This document shows, one piece after another, positions 29,938 to 39,832 of a DNA stretch of 64,000 bases. The notes beneath the pieces are model-generated. The model was given only the letters and a program-made list of their open reading frames with translations, did no database searches and was not told the DNA's origin. Position 1 is the stretch's first letter, and every line of letters begins with the position of its first letter. This stretch comes from Dickeya poaceiphila (GTDB lineage: Bacteria; Pseudomonadota; Gammaproteobacteria; Enterobacterales; Enterobacteriaceae): positions 2,170,001 to 2,234,000 of the forward strand of contig NZ_CP042220.2 of assembly GCF_007858975.2 (NCBI RefSeq), given 5' to 3'. The position numbers were made by a program, and so were the translations under genes.

Positions 29938-30558
29938 TTACAGAAACGGCGCGACATCGCCGGTCCCTTCACGCACGACCACGGGTACGGACTCCGTCAA
30001 ATCGATAACGGTGGTGGGCTGTTGGCCCAAAAACCCGCCATGAATAACCAAATCAACCCGTTTACCCAGTTGCTCCTGAATTTCTTCTGGATCGGACTCG
30101 GCAAAATCGTTGCCTGGCAACATCAGCGTAGTTGACATCAGCGGCTCATTCAGCGCCGCCAGCAACGCCAGCGCAATCGGGTTGGACGGCACACGCATAC
30201 CGATGGTTTTGCGTTTATCATTCATCAGGCGACGCGGCACTTCTTTGGTCGCCTTGAGAATAAAGGTGTAATTGCCGGGGGTGTTATTCTTAATCAACCG
30301 GAATGCAGCATTATCCACATAAGCGTAAGAAGACAACTCCGACAAATCGCGGCACATCAGGGTGAAGTTATGATTCTGATCCAGATCGCGGATGCGACAA
30401 ATCCGCTCCATCGCGGCTTTATCTTCCAACAGGCACCCAAGCGCGTACCCCGAATCGGTAGGATAGACAATCACTCCACTTTTACGCAGGATTTCCACCG
30501 TTTGGTTAATCAGGCGCTGTTGCGGGTTCTGCGGATGAATATAGAAAAACTGACTCAT
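29938..30558 (-). CDS. yciO: YrdC/Sua5-like protein YciO
   Basis: 206 aa from the ATG at 30558, the exact length and start of E. coli YciO; the frame extends to 30609 without matching sequence. It has the YrdC fold: IVYPTDSGYALGC (near 28-40), MERICRIRDLDQNHNFTLMC, NNTPGNYTFILKATKEVPRR and KRKTIGMRVPSN. YrdC relatives make the threonylcarbamoyl-adenylate used for tRNA t6A; whether YciO performs that reaction in vivo is uncertain. It lies 91 bp downstream of rnm on the same strand and is probably co-transcribed with it. Confidence 0.95.
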   Translation of the reverse strand: MSQFFYIHPQNPQQRLINQTVEILRKSGVIVYPTDSGYALGCLLEDKAAMERICRIRDLDQNHNFTLMCRDLSELSSYAYVDNAAFRLIKNNTPGNYTFILKATKEVPRRLMNDKRKTIGMRVPSNPIALALLAALNEPLMSTTLMLPGNDFAESDPEEIQEQLGKRVDLVIHGGFLGQQPTTVIDLTESVPVVVREGTGDVAPFL

Positions 30559-30649
30559 ACTACGTCCTCTGCCTCCTGAACACGCACAGCCTGCCGGGCA
30601 GATCGCCACAGCAGGCTATACGAATGCTGTCATGATAGGTAACCGGAAC

Positions 30650-31522
30650 TCAGACGGCCAACGCCGGATGCTGCCAGACCGGCTCCACACCGGAAGGCAA
30701 CCATAATTTTCGTCCCAGTTCTACCCAGGCGCAGGGTTGATGAAAATCCGACCCTTGCGACCCCAGCAAATGATAGTCGCGCGCATAGCGCGCCAGTTGT
30801 GAACGCTCGTCTGGCGCCTGTTGACACTGGGCGATTTCCATCGCCTCTGCGCCACAATCAGCAACATGCCCGATCAACCGTTTCAGCCACTTGGTGGTCA
30901 GGTCGTAGCGACCGGGATGTGCCAGCACCGCAACCCCGCCTGACTGGCGGATAGCGTCCACTGCTTGCTGTATTGTACACCACTGCGGCGGCACATAGCC
31001 GGTTTTCCCTTTACCCAGATATTTTTTAAATGCCTGAGCGACCGTATCCGCTTTCCCCAGTTCCACCAGGTAGCGCGCAAAATGCCCGCGAGTGATCATA
31101 CCGCCTTCAGCCAGTCGCGACGCGCCTGCCAGCGCATCGGGGATCAGCGCTTTTTCCAGCCGCTGCGCGATCTGCTCAGCCCGTTGCCGACGGTACTGTG
31201 CTTGCTGTTGCAGTAACAAGGTTAGCGCCGGATGTTGACAATCCAGTCCCAACCCGACGATATGGATCTCATGATTTTCCCATACGGTGGAAATCTCAAC
31301 GCCGGAAACCAACCGCAACGGCAACGCCTGCCGGGCAATAGCGCCATGCGCCTCATCTAACGCCACCGTAGTGTCATGATCGGTGATCGCCAGCACGCTA
31401 ACGCGCATGTTCACCGCTCGCTGCACCAGTTCAGTTGGCGTCAGCAAACCATCGGACGCGGTGGTATGACTATGCAAGTCATACAAGGGAAACGTCGTTG
31501 ATACCGGCAACTCATCTGGCAC
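30650..31522 (-). CDS. rnm: PHP-domain 5'-3' exoribonuclease RNase AM (YciV/TrpH)
   Basis: 290 aa (E. coli YciV 293). Metal ligands of the PHP phosphoesterase fold: YDLHSHTTASDG (near 14-25), ITDHDT (near 46-51), SGVEISTVWENHEIHIVG, AHPGRYD and GSDFHQP near the end. E. coli RNase AM matures the 5' ends of 5S, 16S and 23S rRNA and acts on short oligonucleotides. It is divergent from the trp operon, as in E. coli, which explains the old name trpH; a role in tryptophan synthesis is not implied. Confidence 0.94.
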   Translation of the reverse strand: MPDELPVSTTFPLYDLHSHTTASDGLLTPTELVQRAVNMRVSVLAITDHDTTVALDEAHGAIARQALPLRLVSGVEISTVWENHEIHIVGLGLDCQHPALTLLLQQQAQYRRQRAEQIAQRLEKALIPDALAGASRLAEGGMITRGHFARYLVELGKADTVAQAFKKYLGKGKTGYVPPQWCTIQQAVDAIRQSGGVAVLAHPGRYDLTTKWLKRLIGHVADCGAEAMEIAQCQQAPDERSQLARYARDYHLLGSQGSDFHQPCAWVELGRKLWLPSGVEPVWQHPALAV

Positions 31523-31716
31523 GTCAGGTGTCTCTCTGTTTCAGAAAATTTCAGGCGGCATGATGCCATCAACCTGGTCAAAAAGGAAAAAAGATCGGTT
31601 GATTCACCGAACGCTTGATTCAGAGATCGATTGATTCAATACCGTCCGCTGTCAGCCAACTCGTCATCAGCCCCCCACCGCAGGACATCTCCCCGAAAAA
31701 ATCGTATGGAATCTTA

Positions 31717-31750
31717 TTGACTTCCCTCAATCGTTCCAGTTAACTAGTAC
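31717..31750 (+). promoter_or_regulatory. trp promoter with TrpR operator
   Basis: The -35 TTGACT (31717-31722) and -10 TTAACT (31740-31745) are separated by exactly 17 bp. The operator GTTCCAGTTAACTAGTAC (31733-31750) overlaps the -10 and matches the symmetric GTACTAGTTAACTAGTAC at 16 of 18 positions. The flank ACGCAAGTTCA is also as in E. coli. Tryptophan-bound TrpR would block RNA polymerase here. Confidence 0.93.
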
Positions 31751-31787
31751 GCAAGTTCAAGAACAACGCTAACCGAGGATAATGGCG

Positions 31788-31859
31788 ATGACGGTAACAA
31801 CCCTGCTCCTGAAAAATCATGCTGGTTGGTGGCGCTTCTCCTTGTTGCGGGTGAAGTGA
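31788..31859 (+). CDS. trpL: trp operon leader peptide
   Basis: A 23-residue leader, MTVTTLLLKNHAGWWRFSLL then RVK, with the tandem Trp codons (TGG TGG, 31830-31835) that sense charged tRNA-Trp. The ATG at 31788 lies nine bases after GAGG (31775-31778); an ATG two codons earlier (31782) is too close to it. The peptide is longer than E. coli TrpL (14 aa). Its stop falls just after the antiterminator strand, so ribosome position controls the fold. Confidence 0.9.
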   Translation: MTVTTLLLKNHAGWWRFSLLRVK

Positions 31860-31917
31860 TAACGCATAGCCATTTCTGACATGCCTATCCTGAAGCCCGC
31901 TGATAGCGGGCTTTTTT
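31847..31917 (+). promoter_or_regulatory. trp attenuator
   Basis: The terminator stem is AGCCCGC (31894-31900) / GCGGGCT (31906-31912) with a 5-nt loop and a T-run to 31917. The alternative antiterminator pairs GCGGG (31847-31851), inside the end of trpL, with CCCGC (31896-31900). A ribosome stalled at the two Trp codons leaves this strand free; one that reaches the stop covers it, letting the terminator form. Confidence 0.88.
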
Positions 31918-31941
31918 ATGGACAAAATACGAGTAGAGATC

Positions 31942-33504
31942 ATGCAAACACCACAACCTGAACTTGAGCTGCTGCGAGTCGAAGCAGAATACCGCAACGA
32001 CCCCAGCGCCATGTTCCACCAGCTGTGCGGCACCCGCCCGGCAACCCTGCTGCTGGAGTCGGCAGAGATAGACAGCAAACTGAATCTGCAAAGCCTGCTT
32101 ATCGTTGACAGCGCCCTGCGCATTACTGCCCTCGGTTCACAGGTGTCGATTCAGGCACTGACTGCTAACGGCGCAACGCTGCTGCCGCTATTGGATAATG
32201 CCTTGCCTGCTGATGTCATCGTTGATGCACACCCGAACAGCCGTGAACTGACCTTTCCAGAAATTGATGTGATGCAGGATGAAGATGCTCGCCTGCGTTC
32301 TCTGTCGGTATTTGACGCACTGCGACAACTGCTGACGCTGGTGACGTGCCCGGAAAACGAACGCGAAGCCATGTTCTTTGGCGGGCTGTTCGCCTACGAT
32401 CTGGTCGCCGGTTTTGAACGTTTGCCGCCGCTCAGCCAGCAGCAACGCTGCCCGGATTACTGTTTCTATCTGGCCGAAACCTTGCTGGTAGTCGATCATC
32501 AGCAACGCTCGACCCATCTGCAAGCCAGCCTGTTTACTCCCAATGAAACAGAACGTCAGCGCCTGCAACAACGTCTGGAACAGTTGCAGCAGCAATTGCG
32601 CCAGCCTGCTCCGGCGTTACCGTGCCAGACGGTAGAGACCATGACGCTCACCTGCAACCAAAGCGATGAAGATTACGGCGCGGTAGTCAGCCAGATGCAG
32701 CAGGCGATCCGCATCGGTGAAATTTTCCAGGTGGTGCCGTCCCGTCGCTTCTCGTTGCCATGTCCGTCGCCGCTGGCCGCTTACCAGACGCTGAAAGACA
32801 ACAACCCCAGTCCTTACATGTTCTATATGCAGGATCAGGATTTCACCCTGTTCGGCGCATCGCCGGAAAGCTCCCTCAAGTATGACGCCGTCAACCGGCA
32901 GATCGAAATCTACCCGATTGCCGGCACTCGTCCGCGTGGTCGCCGCGCCGACGGCTCGCTGGACCGGGATCTGGACAGCCGTATCGAACTGGAAATGCGT
33001 ACCGACCATAAAGAACTGGCTGAACATCTTATGCTGGTAGACCTGGCTCGCAACGATCTGGCGCGAATCTGCGAACCCGGCAGCCGTTATGTGGCAGACC
33101 TGACCAAAGTAGACCGCTACTCGTTCGTAATGCATCTGGTGTCTCGCGTGGTCGGTACTCTGCGCGCGGATCTGGATGTACTGCACGCTTACCGCGCTTG
33201 CATGAACATGGGCACGCTGAGCGGCGCGCCCAAAGTACGCGCGATGCAACTGATCGCGGAAAGCGAGAAAACCCGCCGCGGTAGTTACGGTGGCGCGGTA
33301 GGTTATTTCACCGCCCGTGGCGACCTCGACACTTGCATCGTTATCCGCTCTGCCTATGTGGAAGATGGCATCGCTACCGTACAGGCCGGTGCAGGCGTGG
33401 TGCTCGACTCCCATCCGCAGGCTGAAGCCGATGAAACGCGTAACAAAGCCCGCGCGGTTCTACGCGCGATTGCCAGTGCGCATCATGCCAAGGAGGTGTT
33501 CTGA
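31942..33504 (+). CDS. trpE: Anthranilate synthase component I
   Basis: Makes anthranilate from chorismate, using ammonia supplied by TrpG. 520 aa from the ATG at 31942, the E. coli length and start; the in-frame ATG at 31918 lies on the terminator tail and is rejected. The tryptophan-feedback motif LLLES puts Ser at residue 40. The chorismate-binding domain shows [56 protein letters not shown] and [15 protein letters not shown]. The stop overlaps trpG. Confidence 0.98.
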   Translation: MQTPQPELELLRVEAEYRNDPSAMFHQLCGTRPATLLLESAEIDSKLNLQSLLIVDSALRITALGSQVSIQALTANGATLLPLLDNALPADVIVDAHPNSRELTFPEIDVMQDEDARLRSLSVFDALRQLLTLVTCPENEREAMFFGGLFAYDLVAGFERLPPLSQQQRCPDYCFYLAETLLVVDHQQRSTHLQASLFTPNETERQRLQQRLEQLQQQLRQPAPALPCQTVETMTLTCNQSDEDYGAVVSQMQQAIRIGEIFQVVPSRRFSLPCPSPLAAYQTLKDNNPSPYMFYMQDQDFTLFGASPESSLKYDAVNRQIEIYPIAGTRPRGRRADGSLDRDLDSRIELEMRTDHKELAEHLMLVDLARNDLARICEPGSRYVADLTKVDRYSFVMHLVSRVVGTLRADLDVLHAYRACMNMGTLSGAPKVRAMQLIAESEKTRRGSYGGAVGYFTARGDLDTCIVIRSAYVEDGIATVQAGAGVVLDSHPQAEADETRNKARAVLRAIASAHHAKEVF

Positions 33505-34082
33505 TGGCCGATATCCTGTTGCTTGATAATATCGACTCCTTTACCTACAACCTGGTAGACCAGTTGCGCGCCAGCGGCCACAACGTGGTGGTGTATCGTA
33601 ACCAGTTGCCTGCCAACGTGATTGTTGAACGCCTGCAACAGATGGAAAAACCGGTGTTGATGCTCTCACCCGGTCCCGGTACGCCATCCGAAGCCGGTTG
33701 TATGCCAGCACTGTTGCAACGCCTGCGCGGCCAGTTGCCGATCATCGGTATCTGTCTGGGTCATCAGGCGATTGTCGAAGCCTACGGCGGCCATGTCGGC
33801 CAGGCTGGTGAAATTCTGCATGGCAAAGCCTCCAGTATTGAACATGACAATCAGGCGATGTTCATTGGGCTGCCTGACCCGTTACCGGTAGCGCGCTATC
33901 ACTCTCTGGTGGGAAGCAACATCCCGGCAGGGTTGGTGATTAACGCCAGTTTCAACGGCATGGTGATGGCGGTACGCCACGATGAACATCGTGTCTGCGG
34001 TTTCCAGTTCCACCCGGAATCTATTCTTACCACTCATGGTGCGCGTCTGCTGAATCAGACGCTGGACTGGGCGCTGGCCTGA
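33504..34082 (+). CDS. trpG: Anthranilate synthase component II (glutamine amidotransferase)
   Basis: Releases ammonia from glutamine for TrpE. 192 aa, class I amidotransferase: oxyanion region [13 protein letters not shown], nucleophile Cys84 in [17 protein letters not shown], and the His/Glu pair in FQFHPESI near residue 171. The ATG shares its A with the trpE stop, giving tight 1:1 coupling. In E. coli TrpG is fused to TrpD; here it is a free protein, as in Serratia and other enterics outside the E. coli/Salmonella group. Confidence 0.97.
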   Translation: MADILLLDNIDSFTYNLVDQLRASGHNVVVYRNQLPANVIVERLQQMEKPVLMLSPGPGTPSEAGCMPALLQRLRGQLPIIGICLGHQAIVEAYGGHVGQAGEILHGKASSIEHDNQAMFIGLPDPLPVARYHSLVGSNIPAGLVINASFNGMVMAVRHDEHRVCGFQFHPESILTTHGARLLNQTLDWALA

Positions 34083-34101
34083 ATTGAAGGAGATACCTCT
34101 G

Positions 34102-35100
34102 ATGCAACCGATTCTTGAAAAACTCTATCGCGCCGACATTCTGAGCCAGGCGGAAAGCCAGCGGTTATTTGCCGCTATCATTAAGGGTGAGCTGGACCCA
34201 ACGCAACTGGCCGCCGCGCTCATCAGTATGAAGGTGCGCGGCGAACATCCGGATGAAATCGCCGGAGCCGCCACTGCACTGCTGGCCGACGCCCAACCGT
34301 TCCCGCGTCCGGACTATCTATTCGCCGATATTGTCGGCACCGGCGGCGATGGTTCCAACAGCATCAATATTTCCACCGCCAGCGCCTTTGTGGCGGCGGC
34401 CTGTGGGGTGAAAGTCGCCAAACACGGCAACCGCAGCGTCTCCAGCCGTTCAGGATCGTCGGATCTACTGTCCGCATTCGGCATCAAGCTTGATATGTCG
34501 GCGCAGGCATCACGTCAGGCGTTGGATGATCTTGGGGTGTGCTTTCTGTTTGCGCCGCAATATCACACCGGTTTTCGTCACGCAATGCCGGTACGCCAGC
34601 AGTTAAAAACCCGCACCTTGTTCAATGTGCTGGGACCGTTGATCAACCCGGCCCGCCCACCTCTGGCGCTGATCGGCGTTTATCAGCCGGAGCTGGTAGA
34701 ACCGATTGCCAACACCCTGAAGGTGTTGGGATACCAGCGCGCCGCCGTGGTGCATGGCGGCGGCATGGATGAAGTCGCTATCCATGCGCCAACCCAGGTC
34801 GCTGAACTGCGCGACGGACAGGTGGAAACCTATCAGTTAACGCCCGGTGATTTTGGGCTGGATTCGTTCGCACTGGATAATTTACGGGGAGGCACACCAG
34901 AAGAAAACCGTGATATCTTGGCCCGCTTACTTCAGGGTAAGGGCCAACCGGCTCATGATGCCGCCGTCGCTGCCAATGTAGCGCTACTGTTGAAACTATT
35001 CGGCCAGGAAGATCTGCGGCAAAATGCACGGCAGGCGCTGGACGTGATTCATAGCGGTCAGGCGTATCAGCGAGTGCTGGAACTGGCAACCAGAGGATAA
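34102..35100 (+). CDS. trpD: Anthranilate phosphoribosyltransferase
   Basis: Joins anthranilate to phosphoribosyl pyrophosphate. 332 aa from the ATG at 34102, with GAAGGAGA at 34085-34092; a TTG at 34084 within that site is not the start. The N-terminal helical domain is followed by the PRPP-binding loop [17 protein letters not shown] (near 77-93), [15 protein letters not shown], and the substrate region [26 protein letters not shown]. It is separate from trpG by 19 bp, and its stop abuts trpC. Confidence 0.97.
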   Translation: MQPILEKLYRADILSQAESQRLFAAIIKGELDPTQLAAALISMKVRGEHPDEIAGAATALLADAQPFPRPDYLFADIVGTGGDGSNSINISTASAFVAAACGVKVAKHGNRSVSSRSGSSDLLSAFGIKLDMSAQASRQALDDLGVCFLFAPQYHTGFRHAMPVRQQLKTRTLFNVLGPLINPARPPLALIGVYQPELVEPIANTLKVLGYQRAAVVHGGGMDEVAIHAPTQVAELRDGQVETYQLTPGDFGLDSFALDNLRGGTPEENRDILARLLQGKGQPAHDAAVAANVALLLKLFGQEDLRQNARQALDVIHSGQAYQRVLELATRG

Positions 35101-35105
35101 TGAAA

Positions 35106-36491
35106 ATGCAGGAAACCGTATTAACCAAAATCGTGCGCGACAAAGCGCAGTGGATCGCCGAACGAAAGCAGAAACAGCCACTTGAGAGCTTTCAATCGCA
35201 GATAACGCCCAGTTCACGCCATTTTTATCAGGCGCTGAAACAGGCCAAACCCGCGTTTATTCTGGAGTGTAAAAAAGCCTCGCCTTCCAAGGGATTGATT
35301 CGCGCCGATTTCGACCCCGCCGCGATTGCGCAGGTTTATCAGGAGTACGCCTCCGCTATTTCGGTGTTGACTGATGAAAAGTATTTTCAGGGTGATTTTG
35401 CCTTCCTGACTCAAGTCAGTGCAGCGGTAGCCCAGCCAGTGCTGTGCAAAGATTTCATTATCGACCCGTACCAGATCTATTTGGCCCGTTACTATCAGGC
35501 CGATGCAATTCTGCTGATGCTATCGGTGCTGGATGATGATCAGTATTGCCAATTGGCACAGGTGGCCCACGGCCTGAATATGGGCATTTTGACGGAAGCA
35601 AGCAATCAAGCTGAACTGGAACGCGCTATCGCGCTGGAAGCACGCGTAGTCGGCATCAATAACCGTGACCTGCGTGATCTGTCTATTGATCTGAACCGCA
35701 CCCGCACGTTGGCGCCACGCCTGCCAGCCGGTGTAACGGTGATCAGCGAATCCGGCATCAGCCGCTATGCCCATATTCAGGAACTGAGCCAATACGCCAA
35801 CGGTTTTCTTATCGGCAGTTCGCTGATGGAGGAAGACGACCTGGCGCTTGCAGTACGCCGGGTTATCCTGGGGGAAAACAAGGTGTGTGGGCTGACTCAG
35901 CCTGAAGATGCCGCCACCGCCTTTCAGGCCGGCGCGGTGTACGGCGGGTTGATTTTTGTCGCTAACTCCCCGCGTTGTGTGACAACGTCACAAGCGCGTA
36001 CCGTCATGACAGGCGCGCCCTTGCGTTATGTCGGGGTATTTCGTGATGCGCCATTGGCCGACATGGTAGAAACCGCGTCGTCACTACAGCTTGCAGCCGT
36101 GCAGCTACATGGCAGCGAAGATGATGCTACTATCGCGGCCTTGCGTACGCAGTTACCTGCGACCTGCCAGATCTGGAAAGCGCAAAGCGTCGGCGACACC
36201 CTGCCTGCATTGTCGCTGCCACAGGTTGACCGGGTGCTGCTCGACAACGGCCAGGGTGGCAGTGGTCAATCGTTCGACTGGTCATTGTTGCAGAATCAAT
36301 TGCTGAAACAGGTGCTATTGGCCGGCGGCCTGGGTCCGGACAACGTCGCTCAGGCAGCGAAACTCGGTGCCGCCGGGCTGGATTTCAACTCTGGCGTGGA
36401 ATCAAAACCCGGCATCAAGGACCCACAGAAAATCGCAGCGGTATTCCAGACGTTGCGTGCGGCGCAACCTCGCCGTAACTCTCATGAATAA
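35106..36491 (+). CDS. trpC: Bifunctional indole-3-glycerol phosphate synthase / phosphoribosylanthranilate isomerase
   Basis: Catalyses two successive steps with two fused TIM barrels (TrpC and TrpF), as in E. coli. About 461 aa. The synthase half (to about 255) has [35 protein letters not shown] and [18 protein letters not shown]. The isomerase half starts at [11 protein letters not shown] and contains [20 protein letters not shown] and [10 protein letters not shown]. The ATG at 35106 is eight bases after GAGGA; the ATG at 35100, overlapping the trpD stop, is only two bases away and is the alternative. Confidence 0.96.
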   Translation: MQETVLTKIVRDKAQWIAERKQKQPLESFQSQITPSSRHFYQALKQAKPAFILECKKASPSKGLIRADFDPAAIAQVYQEYASAISVLTDEKYFQGDFAFLTQVSAAVAQPVLCKDFIIDPYQIYLARYYQADAILLMLSVLDDDQYCQLAQVAHGLNMGILTEASNQAELERAIALEARVVGINNRDLRDLSIDLNRTRTLAPRLPAGVTVISESGISRYAHIQELSQYANGFLIGSSLMEEDDLALAVRRVILGENKVCGLTQPEDAATAFQAGAVYGGLIFVANSPRCVTTSQARTVMTGAPLRYVGVFRDAPLADMVETASSLQLAAVQLHGSEDDATIAALRTQLPATCQIWKAQSVGDTLPALSLPQVDRVLLDNGQGGSGQSFDWSLLQNQLLKQVLLAGGLGPDNVAQAAKLGAAGLDFNSGVESKPGIKDPQKIAAVFQTLRAAQPRRNSHE

Positions 36492-36507
36492 CAACAACAG
36501 GCTGATT

Positions 36508-37698
36508 ATGACGTTACTTAACCCTTATTTTGGTGAATTCGGCGGTCAATATGTACCGCAGATCCTGGTGCCGGCCTTGCGTCAGTTGGAAGAGGCATTT
36601 GTCAATGCGCAGCGCGACCCGGCATTTCAATCTGAATTCAGCGATTTACTGAAGAATTATGCCGGTCGGCCAACAGCGCTGACGCAGTGTAAAAACCTGA
36701 CGGTGGGCACCCGTACCACTCTCTATCTGAAACGCGAAGATCTGTTGCACGGCGGCGCGCATAAGACTAACCAGGTACTGGGGCAGGCCTTGCTGGCAAA
36801 GCGCATGGGCAAAACGGAAATCATCGCGGAAACCGGAGCAGGTCAGCACGGCGTTGCTACCGCGCTGGCCTGCGCCCTACTGGGGTTAAAATGCCGTGTC
36901 TACATGGGTGCCAAGGACGTAGAACGTCAGTCGCCGAACGTATTCCGTATGCGGTTGATGGGCGCGGAAGTGATTCCGGTGCACAGCGGCTCCGCCACCC
37001 TGAAAGATGCCTGCAACGAAGCATTACGCGACTGGTCTGGCAGCTATGAAACGGCGCATTACCTGCTGGGCACTGCCGCTGGCCCACACCCTTATCCCAC
37101 CATTGTGCGGGAGTTTCAGCGCATGATTGGGGAAGAAACCAAAGCCCAGGTAAAAGAAAAAGAAGGTCGCCTGCCGGATGCAGTGCTGGCTTGTGTCGGC
37201 GGTGGTTCGAATGCTATCGGCATGTTTGCTGATTTTATTGACGAGCCTTCCGTACGCTTAATTGGTGTAGAACCGGCAGGGCTGGGTATCGAAACCGGGC
37301 AGCACGGCGCACCGCTGAAACATGGCCGCGTCGGTATCTACTTCGGCATGAAATCACCGATGATGCAGACCGAAGACGGCCAGATTGAAGAGTCGTACTC
37401 TATTTCTGCCGGGCTGGATTTCCCCTCTGTCGGACCGCAGCACGCGCACCTGAGTAGTATTGGGCGAGCGGATTATGTGTCTGTCACCGACGATGAAGCG
37501 CTGCACGCTTTTCGGGAATTGTCACGCCACGAAGGTATCATCCCGGCGCTGGAGTCATCCCACGCATTGGCTCACGCGCTGAAAATGATCAAAGCGGAGC
37601 CGGAAAAAGAACAAATTCTGGTGGTTAATCTATCCGGGCGCGGCGATAAAGACATTTTTACGGTTCACGATATTCTGAAATCCCAGGGAGAAATCTGA
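36508..37698 (+). CDS. trpB: Tryptophan synthase beta chain
   Basis: Condenses indole with serine to give tryptophan, using pyridoxal phosphate. 396 aa (E. coli 397). Starts [20 protein letters not shown]; the frame is open back to 36367, but that stretch overlaps trpC and is unrelated. The PLP-binding Lys is in [20 protein letters not shown] (near 86), with the phosphate-binding [10 protein letters not shown] and the substrate loop [13 protein letters not shown]. Its stop overlaps the trpA start. Confidence 0.98.
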   Translation: MTLLNPYFGEFGGQYVPQILVPALRQLEEAFVNAQRDPAFQSEFSDLLKNYAGRPTALTQCKNLTVGTRTTLYLKREDLLHGGAHKTNQVLGQALLAKRMGKTEIIAETGAGQHGVATALACALLGLKCRVYMGAKDVERQSPNVFRMRLMGAEVIPVHSGSATLKDACNEALRDWSGSYETAHYLLGTAAGPHPYPTIVREFQRMIGEETKAQVKEKEGRLPDAVLACVGGGSNAIGMFADFIDEPSVRLIGVEPAGLGIETGQHGAPLKHGRVGIYFGMKSPMMQTEDGQIEESYSISAGLDFPSVGPQHAHLSSIGRADYVSVTDDEALHAFRELSRHEGIIPALESSHALAHALKMIKAEPEKEQILVVNLSGRGDKDIFTVHDILKSQGEI

Positions 37699-38507
37699 TG
37701 GAACGCTACCACGCTCTGTTTAAACGGCTATCGGAAAAGCAGGAAGGCGCGTTTGTGCCGTTTGTCACGCTTGGCGACCCGTCCCCTGCACTGTCGCTAC
37801 GTATTATCGACACGCTGGTGGCCGCCGGGGCTGATGCACTGGAGCTGGGGATTCCTTTTTCCGACCCACTAGCGGATGGCCCGACTATCCAGAACGCGAC
37901 GCTGCGTGCGTTCGCTGCGGGTGTGACGCCAACCCACTGTTTTGAAATGCTGGCGACTATCCGCCAGAAATATCCCGACCTACCTATCGGGTTGTTAATG
38001 TATGCCAATCTGGTATTTAGCAACGGTATTGATGCCTTTTACCAGCGTTGTGCCGAAACCGGCGTTGATTCGGTGCTGGTAGCGGACGTGCCAGTAGAAG
38101 AATCGGCACCGTTTCGCGCGGCAGCGATGAAGCACGGCGTTGCCCCCATATTCATCTGTCCGCCAAATGCAGATGATGAGCTGTTGCGTGAAGTCGCCTC
38201 CTTTGGTCGCGGTTATACCTATCTGCTCTCACGGGCTGGTGTGACCGGTGCGGAAACCCGCGCTCAGTTACCGTTGCATCATTTACTGGAAAAGTTGCAC
38301 GAATACCATGCAGCTCCGCCACTGCTGGGTTTTGGCATATCCGAGCCAGCTCAGGTGCAGCAGGCACTGGAATCCGGCGCTGCCGGCGCTATCTCTGGTT
38401 CAGCGATTGTCAAAATCATTGAGCAGTATCACACCCAACCTGATGTGATGCTGGCAAAACTGGCCGATTTTGTTAGCACCATGAAAGCTGCCACCCGCAC
38501 ACGCTGA
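37698..38507 (+). CDS. trpA: Tryptophan synthase alpha chain
   Basis: Cleaves indole-3-glycerol phosphate and channels indole to TrpB. 269 aa (E. coli 268), a TIM barrel. Catalytic Glu in [20 protein letters not shown] (near 49) and Asp60 in the same motif, with the flexible loop around [12 protein letters not shown]. The phosphate site near the end is GFGISEPAQ and [12 protein letters not shown]. The ATG overlaps the trpB TGA; last gene of the operon. Confidence 0.98.
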   Translation: MERYHALFKRLSEKQEGAFVPFVTLGDPSPALSLRIIDTLVAAGADALELGIPFSDPLADGPTIQNATLRAFAAGVTPTHCFEMLATIRQKYPDLPIGLLMYANLVFSNGIDAFYQRCAETGVDSVLVADVPVEESAPFRAAAMKHGVAPIFICPPNADDELLREVASFGRGYTYLLSRAGVTGAETRAQLPLHHLLEKLHEYHAAPPLLGFGISEPAQVQQALESGAAGAISGSAIVKIIEQYHTQPDVMLAKLADFVSTMKAATRTR

Positions 38508-38524
38508 TTCCCCGCTCTCGTCTC

Positions 38525-38560
38525 CGCCATAGTCGGGTTCTCCAGCTATGGCGTTTTTTT
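38525..38560 (+). terminator. trp operon terminator
   Basis: CGCCATAG (38525-38532) pairs with CTATGGCG (38546-38553), followed by seven Ts (38554-38560), 18 bp after trpA. Confidence 0.92.
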
Positions 38561-38826
38561 GTCAACAACACCCAGCCGAGCACACTGTGCCACTCGAACC
38601 TCGACTAGCCATGCCTGCCGTGTCAACACAGGCGTTCTCCCCATTCTCGATCTCATGGATTTCTGGTTCTCTCAGCTGACGATTATTACAAAGTGACAAA
38701 CACAAACATAATTGTGAATTTATTAAGGAGAATACTTATTTTTGAAAAAATAAAAAATCCAATGGAATGATGTTAATTTTTTTGTTTCTTTATAACAAAA
38801 ATTATTACTTTTTTTGTTTTTTGATT

Positions 38827-38861
38827 GTTTATAAATTGAAACAAAGTTTCATTTTATAAAC
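38827..38861 (+). promoter_or_regulatory. KdgR-type operator inside a 35-bp dyad
   Basis: The core TGAAAC-AAA-GTTTCA (38837-38851) fits the KdgR box of pectin-catabolism genes. The symmetry extends outwards to GTTTATAAA...TTTATAAAC, so two 16-nt arms (38827-38842 and 38846-38861) match at 15 of 16 positions. It lies about 180-215 bp upstream of the porin start. KdgR, released by 2-keto-3-deoxygluconate, is the expected repressor; that is inferred. Confidence 0.8.
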
Positions 38862-38898
38862 ATAGATTGTTTACTAAGTAAATAGACGAAAATCACAA

Positions 38899-38917
38899 AA
38901 TAAAACTACTTTTCATT
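38899..38917 (+). promoter_or_regulatory. Second KdgR-type box
   Basis: AATAAAACTACTTTTCATT agrees with the KdgR consensus AATRAAAYRNYRTTTYATT at 17 of 19 positions. It lies between the first box and the porin gene. Because the whole 38650-38950 region is strongly AT-rich, a chance match is more likely than for the first box. Confidence 0.55.
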
Positions 38918-39040
38918 TTTTTTATTTTAATGTTTTTGATCACATAATTGTAAGAATAGATAAACGAGAATCGGCATCGTGCAGCACCCTATGCGCGTAC
39001 GGCACGACATAAGAAATTATCTCTGAGAGGGTTTATAACA

Positions 39041-39760
39041 ATGAAATTTAAAATTTTGACAGTGATGGTCGCATCTCTGGTAAGCATGAGTTCTATGGCT
39101 GTCACATTCGACTATCGCCATGAAATGAAAGATACACAAAATAGAAGCCACCAGGATCGTCTGCTGATTTCGCACCGCTTTGACAATGGGTTTGGTTTGT
39201 CTTCTGAAGTGAAATGGAAGCAGGCAGGCAAAGATACAACACCAGACAGACCTTACAGCGAACAAGTCAGCAACGGAACTGAAGTTACCGCCAGCTACCT
39301 GTACAAATTCAACAAAATGTTCAATGTTGAGTCGGGTTTTAATCTGGTTACTGACAGTACGGGTAACACCTATCGTCCTTATATCAGAGGTGGGGTAAAC
39401 TTTACCGACAGTCTTTACTATACCTTGCGCTACCGTCCGTTCTATCAACGTTTCAGTGAAAAAATTAATGCCCCTTCTAATCCTGATACCAATCTGAAAG
39501 GTTATACCATTACCAGCGTGCTGGGATATAAATTCCTGGACAACTTCACTGTTGAATATGAGCTGGAATATAACAAAAACACCAGAGCTGGCGTATTCCG
39601 CTATGACAATGATACCGACAATGTCACCCACGACGTGAAACTGGCCTATAAAATAGACAAAAACTGGACCCCTTACGTTCAGTTGGCTAACGTTGAGTAC
39701 AGTGGTACTTCTGACGAGCGCCAGACTCGTTACCGCATCGGTGTGCTGTACAATTTCTGA
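39041..39760 (+). CDS. KdgM-family oligogalacturonate-specific outer-membrane porin, probably the KdgN-type paralogue
   Basis: 239 aa. The signal peptide MKFKILTVMVASLVSMSSMA is followed by VTFDYRHEMKD and alternating beta-strand sequence ending in Phe (YRIGVLYNF), as outer-membrane barrels do. Family landmarks: HQDRLLISHRFDNGFGLSSE, QVSNGTEVTASYLYKFN, YRPYIRGG, YELEYNK and SDERQTRYRIGV. KdgM-family proteins form 12-strand, anion-selective barrels with arginine-lined pores that pass oligogalacturonates released by pectate lyases; NanC is the E. coli sialic-acid relative. As I recall, kdgM itself is followed by paeX, which is absent here, hence KdgN is more likely. The control region with KdgR-type boxes supports a pectin role. 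Confidence 0.88.
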   Translation: MKFKILTVMVASLVSMSSMAVTFDYRHEMKDTQNRSHQDRLLISHRFDNGFGLSSEVKWKQAGKDTTPDRPYSEQVSNGTEVTASYLYKFNKMFNVESGFNLVTDSTGNTYRPYIRGGVNFTDSLYYTLRYRPFYQRFSEKINAPSNPDTNLKGYTITSVLGYKFLDNFTVEYELEYNKNTRAGVFRYDNDTDNVTHDVKLAYKIDKNWTPYVQLANVEYSGTSDERQTRYRIGVLYNF

Positions 39761-39783
39761 TAACCGTTATCGCGGTTGTAAAA

Positions 39784-39807
39784 AAGGCGGAACCCCGGTT
39801 CCGCCTT
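39784..39807. terminator. Bidirectional terminator between the porin gene and ompW
   Basis: AAGGCGGAACC (39784-39794) pairs with GGTTCCGCCTT (39797-39807). ATCTTTTT follows on the plus strand and TTTTTTAC on the minus strand, so both convergent genes are served. Confidence 0.92.
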
Positions 39808-39832
39808 ATCTTTTTGTCTTTTAGGTCGGTTA

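Larger units (their letters stand above)
38561..39040. promoter_or_regulatory. Long AT-rich control region of the KdgM-family porin
   Basis: 480 bp without a gene. Beyond the two KdgR-type boxes it holds long A and T tracts (38740-38830 and 38915-38945), typical of curved, H-NS-bound DNA, and a half CRP site, TCACA, at 38940-38944. GAGAGG lies nine bases before the porin ATG. Confidence 0.6.

Noticed and set aside
32617..33414. A 265-codon frame antisense to trpE
   Set aside because: Shadow of a highly conserved gene; no family resemblance or ribosome site.
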